The notes below the pieces were generated by a model that saw only the letters and a program-made list of their open reading frames with translations, did no database searches and was not told where the DNA came from. Below, in pieces: positions 61,873 to 64,000 of a DNA stretch of 64,000 bases. Location of the stretch: NCBI RefSeq assembly GCF_003248505.1, contig NZ_QFOA01000007.1:34094-98093 (forward strand). The letters are read 5' to 3'. Within the stretch, counting starts at the first letter, position 1; the number at the start of each line of letters is the position of its first letter. The DNA comes from Sphingobium sp. (GTDB lineage: Bacteria > Pseudomonadota > Alphaproteobacteria > Sphingomonadales > Sphingomonadaceae). The position numbers and the translations under genes are program-made.

Positions 61873-62156
61873 CACTTGCGCTCCTTCTTCTTGTACATCG
61901 CCAGCATGCGTTCGGTGACCGCAAAGCCGCCGAAGATGTTGACCGACGCAAGCACGACCGCAAGCAGGCCCAGTATCTTGGCCGCGATGCTGCCCGCTTC
62001 CGCCGACGCGACCAGCGCGCCCACGATGATGACCGACGAAATGGCGTTGGTGACCGCCATCAGCGGCGTGTGGAGCGCCGGGGTGACCGACCACACCACA
62101 TAATAGCCGACGAAACACGCCAGCACGAAAATCGACAGGATGGAGATGAAGTCCAT
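61872..62156 (-). CDS. pntAB: NAD(P) transhydrogenase subunit alpha, membrane part
   Basis: A 94-residue protein with three predicted transmembrane segments, beginning MDFISILSIFVLACFVGYYV and containing TPLMAVTNAISSVIIVGAL, the motif of the short alpha subunit of split-type transhydrogenases. It joins PntAA (domain I) and PntB (membrane and domain III) in one complex. Its stop overlaps the pntB start. It lies about 95 bases downstream of pntAA. Confidence 0.93.
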   Translation of the reverse strand: MDFISILSIFVLACFVGYYVVWSVTPALHTPLMAVTNAISSVIIVGALVASAEAGSIAAKILGLLAVVLASVNIFGGFAVTERMLAMYKKKERK

Positions 62157-62250
62157 CGTTCCTACTCCCCGTTTGGTCCGGGCGTTCGCGCGGAACCGCT
62201 ATCGCGCGCCCCCACCCCCTTGGCAGGCGCGCGCCCTTGTCATGCAGGCG

Positions 62251-63372
62251 TCAGCCCAGCAGGCGTTCGTTGACGATCCTGCCGCCCTGCGTCAGGCGGA
62301 TGGCGTTGCCGATTTCGTCGTCCAGCACCGGCGCGTTCTTTTCCTTGTCCCAGAAAGCGGACAGGAAATTGTAGAGATTGCGCGAAAACAGCGCCGATGC
62401 GTCGGTGGCGAGGCGCGAGGGCACGTTGCGATGGCCGACGATCCTGACGCCGTGGCGTTCGACCACTTCGCCCGCGACCGCGCCTTCGACATTGCCGCCC
62501 TGTTCGACCGCGAGGTCGACGATCACGCTGCCCGGCTTCATCGTCGCGATCTGCGCATCGGTGACGAGGCGCGGCGCGGCGCGGCCCGGGATGAGCGCGG
62601 TCGTGATGACGATGTCCTGCTTGGCGATGTGGGCGGAAACGAGTTCGGCCTGCGCGGCCTTGTATTCGTCCGACATTTCGGTGGCGTAGCCGCCCGACCC
62701 TTCACCCTCGATGCCCGCGACCTTTTCCACGAAGATCGCCTTGGCGCCGAGCGATTCGATCTGCTCCTTCGTCGCCGAACGCACGTCGGTCGCGCTGACC
62801 TGCGCGCCCAGGCGGCGCGCGGTCGCGATCGCCTGAAGCCCCGCGACGCCCACGCCCATGACGAAGGCCTTCGCCGCCGAGACGGTACCCGCGGCGGTCA
62901 TCATCATCGGAAACGCCTTGCCATATTCTGCCGCGGCGTCGAGCACCGCCTTGTAGCCCGACAGGTTCGATTGCGAGGAAAGGATGTCCATCGACTGCGC
63001 GCGGGTGATGCGCGGCATGAATTCCATCGCCAGCGCTTCCAGCCCCGCCGCCGCATAGGCGTCGATCCGTGCGCGATCTCCGAACGGGTTGAGGCCCGCG
63101 ACGATCCATGCGCCCGGCTTCACCCCGGCCAGGCTTTCGGGCGCGGGCCCCTGAATGCCAAGGACGATGTCCGCCCCGGCGAGCGTGGCCGCGCGGTCGG
63201 CGACGACAGCGCCCGCCGCCGCATAATCGGCGTCGGCGACCGAGGCGGTGAGGCCCGATCCGGCCTCCACTGCCACGTCCGCGCCCAGCGCCTTGAATTT
63301 CTTGACCGTTTCCGGCGTCGCGGCAACGCGCCTTTCGCCCGCCGCCTGTTCCTTTACCACCGCTATTTTCAT
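62251..63372 (-). CDS. pntAA: NAD(P) transhydrogenase subunit alpha, NAD-binding part
   Basis: A 373-residue soluble subunit, domain I, that binds NAD(H). The Rossmann loop is VGVAGLQAIATARRLGA (about residues 173-190), and the N-terminal segment KIAVVKEQAAGERRVAATPE is the alanine dehydrogenase-like start. Other family motifs are MSDEYKAAQ and GSVIVDLAVEQGGNVE. It would associate with PntAB and PntB at the inner membrane. A GGAGGGGG ribosome binding site lies upstream of the start. The aa3 oxidase subunit IV gene is 36 bases upstream. Confidence 0.94.
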   Translation of the reverse strand: MKIAVVKEQAAGERRVAATPETVKKFKALGADVAVEAGSGLTASVADADYAAAGAVVADRAATLAGADIVLGIQGPAPESLAGVKPGAWIVAGLNPFGDRARIDAYAAAGLEALAMEFMPRITRAQSMDILSSQSNLSGYKAVLDAAAEYGKAFPMMMTAAGTVSAAKAFVMGVGVAGLQAIATARRLGAQVSATDVRSATKEQIESLGAKAIFVEKVAGIEGEGSGGYATEMSDEYKAAQAELVSAHIAKQDIVITTALIPGRAAPRLVTDAQIATMKPGSVIVDLAVEQGGNVEGAVAGEVVERHGVRIVGHRNVPSRLATDASALFSRNLYNFLSAFWDKEKNAPVLDDEIGNAIRLTQGGRIVNERLLG

Positions 63373-63408
63373 TATCGCGGCCCCCTCCCCGTTAAATTGT
63401 CGAGCAGC

Positions 63409-63531
63409 CTAGCTCGAGATCAGCAGCACCACCACGGCAGCCACCGCCACGCTGGCGATCGTGCCCCACTTCACCAGGCCGACGAACCCGGAATAGGTCT
63501 GGTTCGCGCTTTTCATGTCGTTGGACGCCAT
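63409..63531 (-). CDS. aa3-type cytochrome c oxidase subunit IV
   Basis: A 40-residue protein, MASNDMKSANQTYSGFVG at the N-terminus, then a single membrane helix (about residues 18-38), ending LLISS. This is the bacterial aa3 oxidase subunit IV pattern (short polar head, YSGF, one helix). It is not needed for oxidase activity in characterised species but is present in the complex. The start at 63531 has GGGGAAG four bases upstream. It lies directly upstream of pntAA on the same strand, an arrangement I associate with sphingomonads. Confidence 0.88.
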   Translation of the reverse strand: MASNDMKSANQTYSGFVGLVKWGTIASVAVAAVVVLLISS

Positions 63532-63592
63532 AATGCTTCCCCTCATGCGGTCGTTGAGCGCCAACCCTTATCGGCAAGGGGGCTTCCCCTCA

Positions 63593-63621
63593 ACCCAAGG
63601 GAGCGCAAGAAAATCTTGGGT
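63593..63621. other. Inverted repeat between the pnt/coxIV genes and the response regulator gene
   Basis: ACCCAAG and CTTGGGT, 15 bases apart, lie 65 to 93 bases before the start of the response regulator gene and 62 to 90 bases before the divergent subunit IV gene. It could be an operator or a transcript hairpin. I do not recognise the motif. Confidence 0.3.
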
Positions 63622-63685
63622 GGGTTAAGCGGGCCTTTACCCGCCGCCGCTACGCTCGGTCCCCTGTCATTTAAGAGGGGTCCGG

Positions 63686-64000
63686 ATGACGCGCGACGGC
63701 GTACCGATGCTGATGCTGATCGACGACGAACCGGCACAACGCCGATTGGTGTCGGCGCTTGCCACGCGTGCGGGCTGGCGCACCGTCTTCGAGTCGGACG
63801 GGGAAACCGCGATCGCGACGCTCGGCACGCAGGACGGGATGCAGCTCGATGCGATCCTGCTCGACCAGTGGAGCCCGGACTATGAGCCCGCCGGCCTCAT
63901 CCGCGAAATCCGCGCGCGCCGCCCGGCGCTGCCGATCCTGGTGCTGACCGCGCACAACAATGTCGCGGTCGCGGTAGACGCGATGCGGGCGGGAGCGACC
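63686..64000 (+). CDS. Response regulator, probably sigma-54-dependent (partial)
   Basis: The first 105 residues of a response regulator; the gene runs past the window edge. The receiver domain is complete in outline: acidic pair LMLIDDE (Asp13-Asp14), phosphoacceptor Asp60 in AILLDQWSPD, and LVLTAHN with the conserved threonine. In sphingomonads proteins with this start are NtrC-like sigma-54 activators, which would add an AAA+ and a DNA-binding domain; that part is not visible. The start at 63686 has AGGGG five bases upstream. It is divergent from coxIV/pnt. Confidence 0.8.
   Translation, partial: MTRDGVPMLMLIDDEPAQRRLVSALATRAGWRTVFESDGETAIATLGTQDGMQLDAILLDQWSPDYEPAGLIREIRARRPALPILVLTAHNNVAVAVDAMRAGAT

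Noticed and set aside
1..64000. CRISPR arrays, insertion sequences, prophage or integron features
   Set aside because: No spaced repeats, transposase, integrase or phage genes were seen on either strand.

Overview
The window is a contiguous piece of a high-GC alphaproteobacterial chromosome, most probably from the Sphingomonadales (Sphingomonas or a close relative). The clues are the gene families: a DUF1013 cell-cycle regulator (TrcR type), DUF1192 and DUF1178 proteins, a split transhydrogenase (pntAA-pntAB-pntB) beside a 40-residue aa3-oxidase subunit IV, ribosomal protein S9 with a long Ala/Pro-rich N-terminus, and several small proteins I associate with sphingomonads. Genes are dense, often overlap by 4 bases (ATGA or GTGA), and the intergenic gaps are short. 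I saw no insertion sequence, prophage, CRISPR array or rRNA. One tRNA gene, tRNA-Arg(CCT), is present.

Bases 1-9.7 kb hold housekeeping and small conserved genes: the end of rimO, an RsiV-like lipoprotein, an M17 aminopeptidase, a MarR regulator overlapping an NlpC/P60 hydrolase and argC, a sorbosone-dehydrogenase-like beta-propeller, a DUF815 ATPase and a Sua5-type TsaC. Bases 9.7-18.8 kb hold msrA, fadD, trcR, a metallophosphoesterase-glycosyltransferase pair that fits the PlcP-Agt phospholipid-to-glycolipid remodelling system (with a candidate Pho box upstream), a quinone reductase, DUF1192 and clpA.

Bases 18.9-30 kb hold a CPA1 antiporter with an RCK domain, an OmpA-like lipoprotein and a ROK fructokinase. 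A five-gene minus-strand run follows: TonB-dependent receptor, M14 carboxypeptidase, GT4 glycosyltransferase, ECF sigma factor and anti-sigma factor, headed by a Fur-like palindrome. Bases 30.3-34.5 kb carry a three-gene export system (ABC protein, HlyD, TolC) in which the ABC ATPase domain has lost all its catalytic motifs. This is the best candidate here for an undescribed system.

Bases 34.5-47.5 kb hold poxB, a large katE catalase, MFS and NhaP-type transporters, the tRNA, a nitrilase-family amidase, grxC, comF, a methyltransferase, a phosphoesterase and a lipid kinase. Bases 47.5-52.7 kb hold rpsI-rplM, ctaA (COX15) with a secreted partner protein, and a hybrid histidine kinase. Bases 52.8-59.6 kb form a sugar-oxidation locus: dgoA and dgoK run divergently from an IlvD/EDD dehydratase, a 2-oxoglutarate semialdehyde dehydrogenase, a galactose/arabinose 1-dehydrogenase and a GntR regulator. 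This would give oxidative D-galactose use (De Ley-Doudoroff) and possibly oxidative L-arabinose use. The window ends with an Asp/Glu racemase, the pnt operon and the start of a response regulator cut by the window edge.
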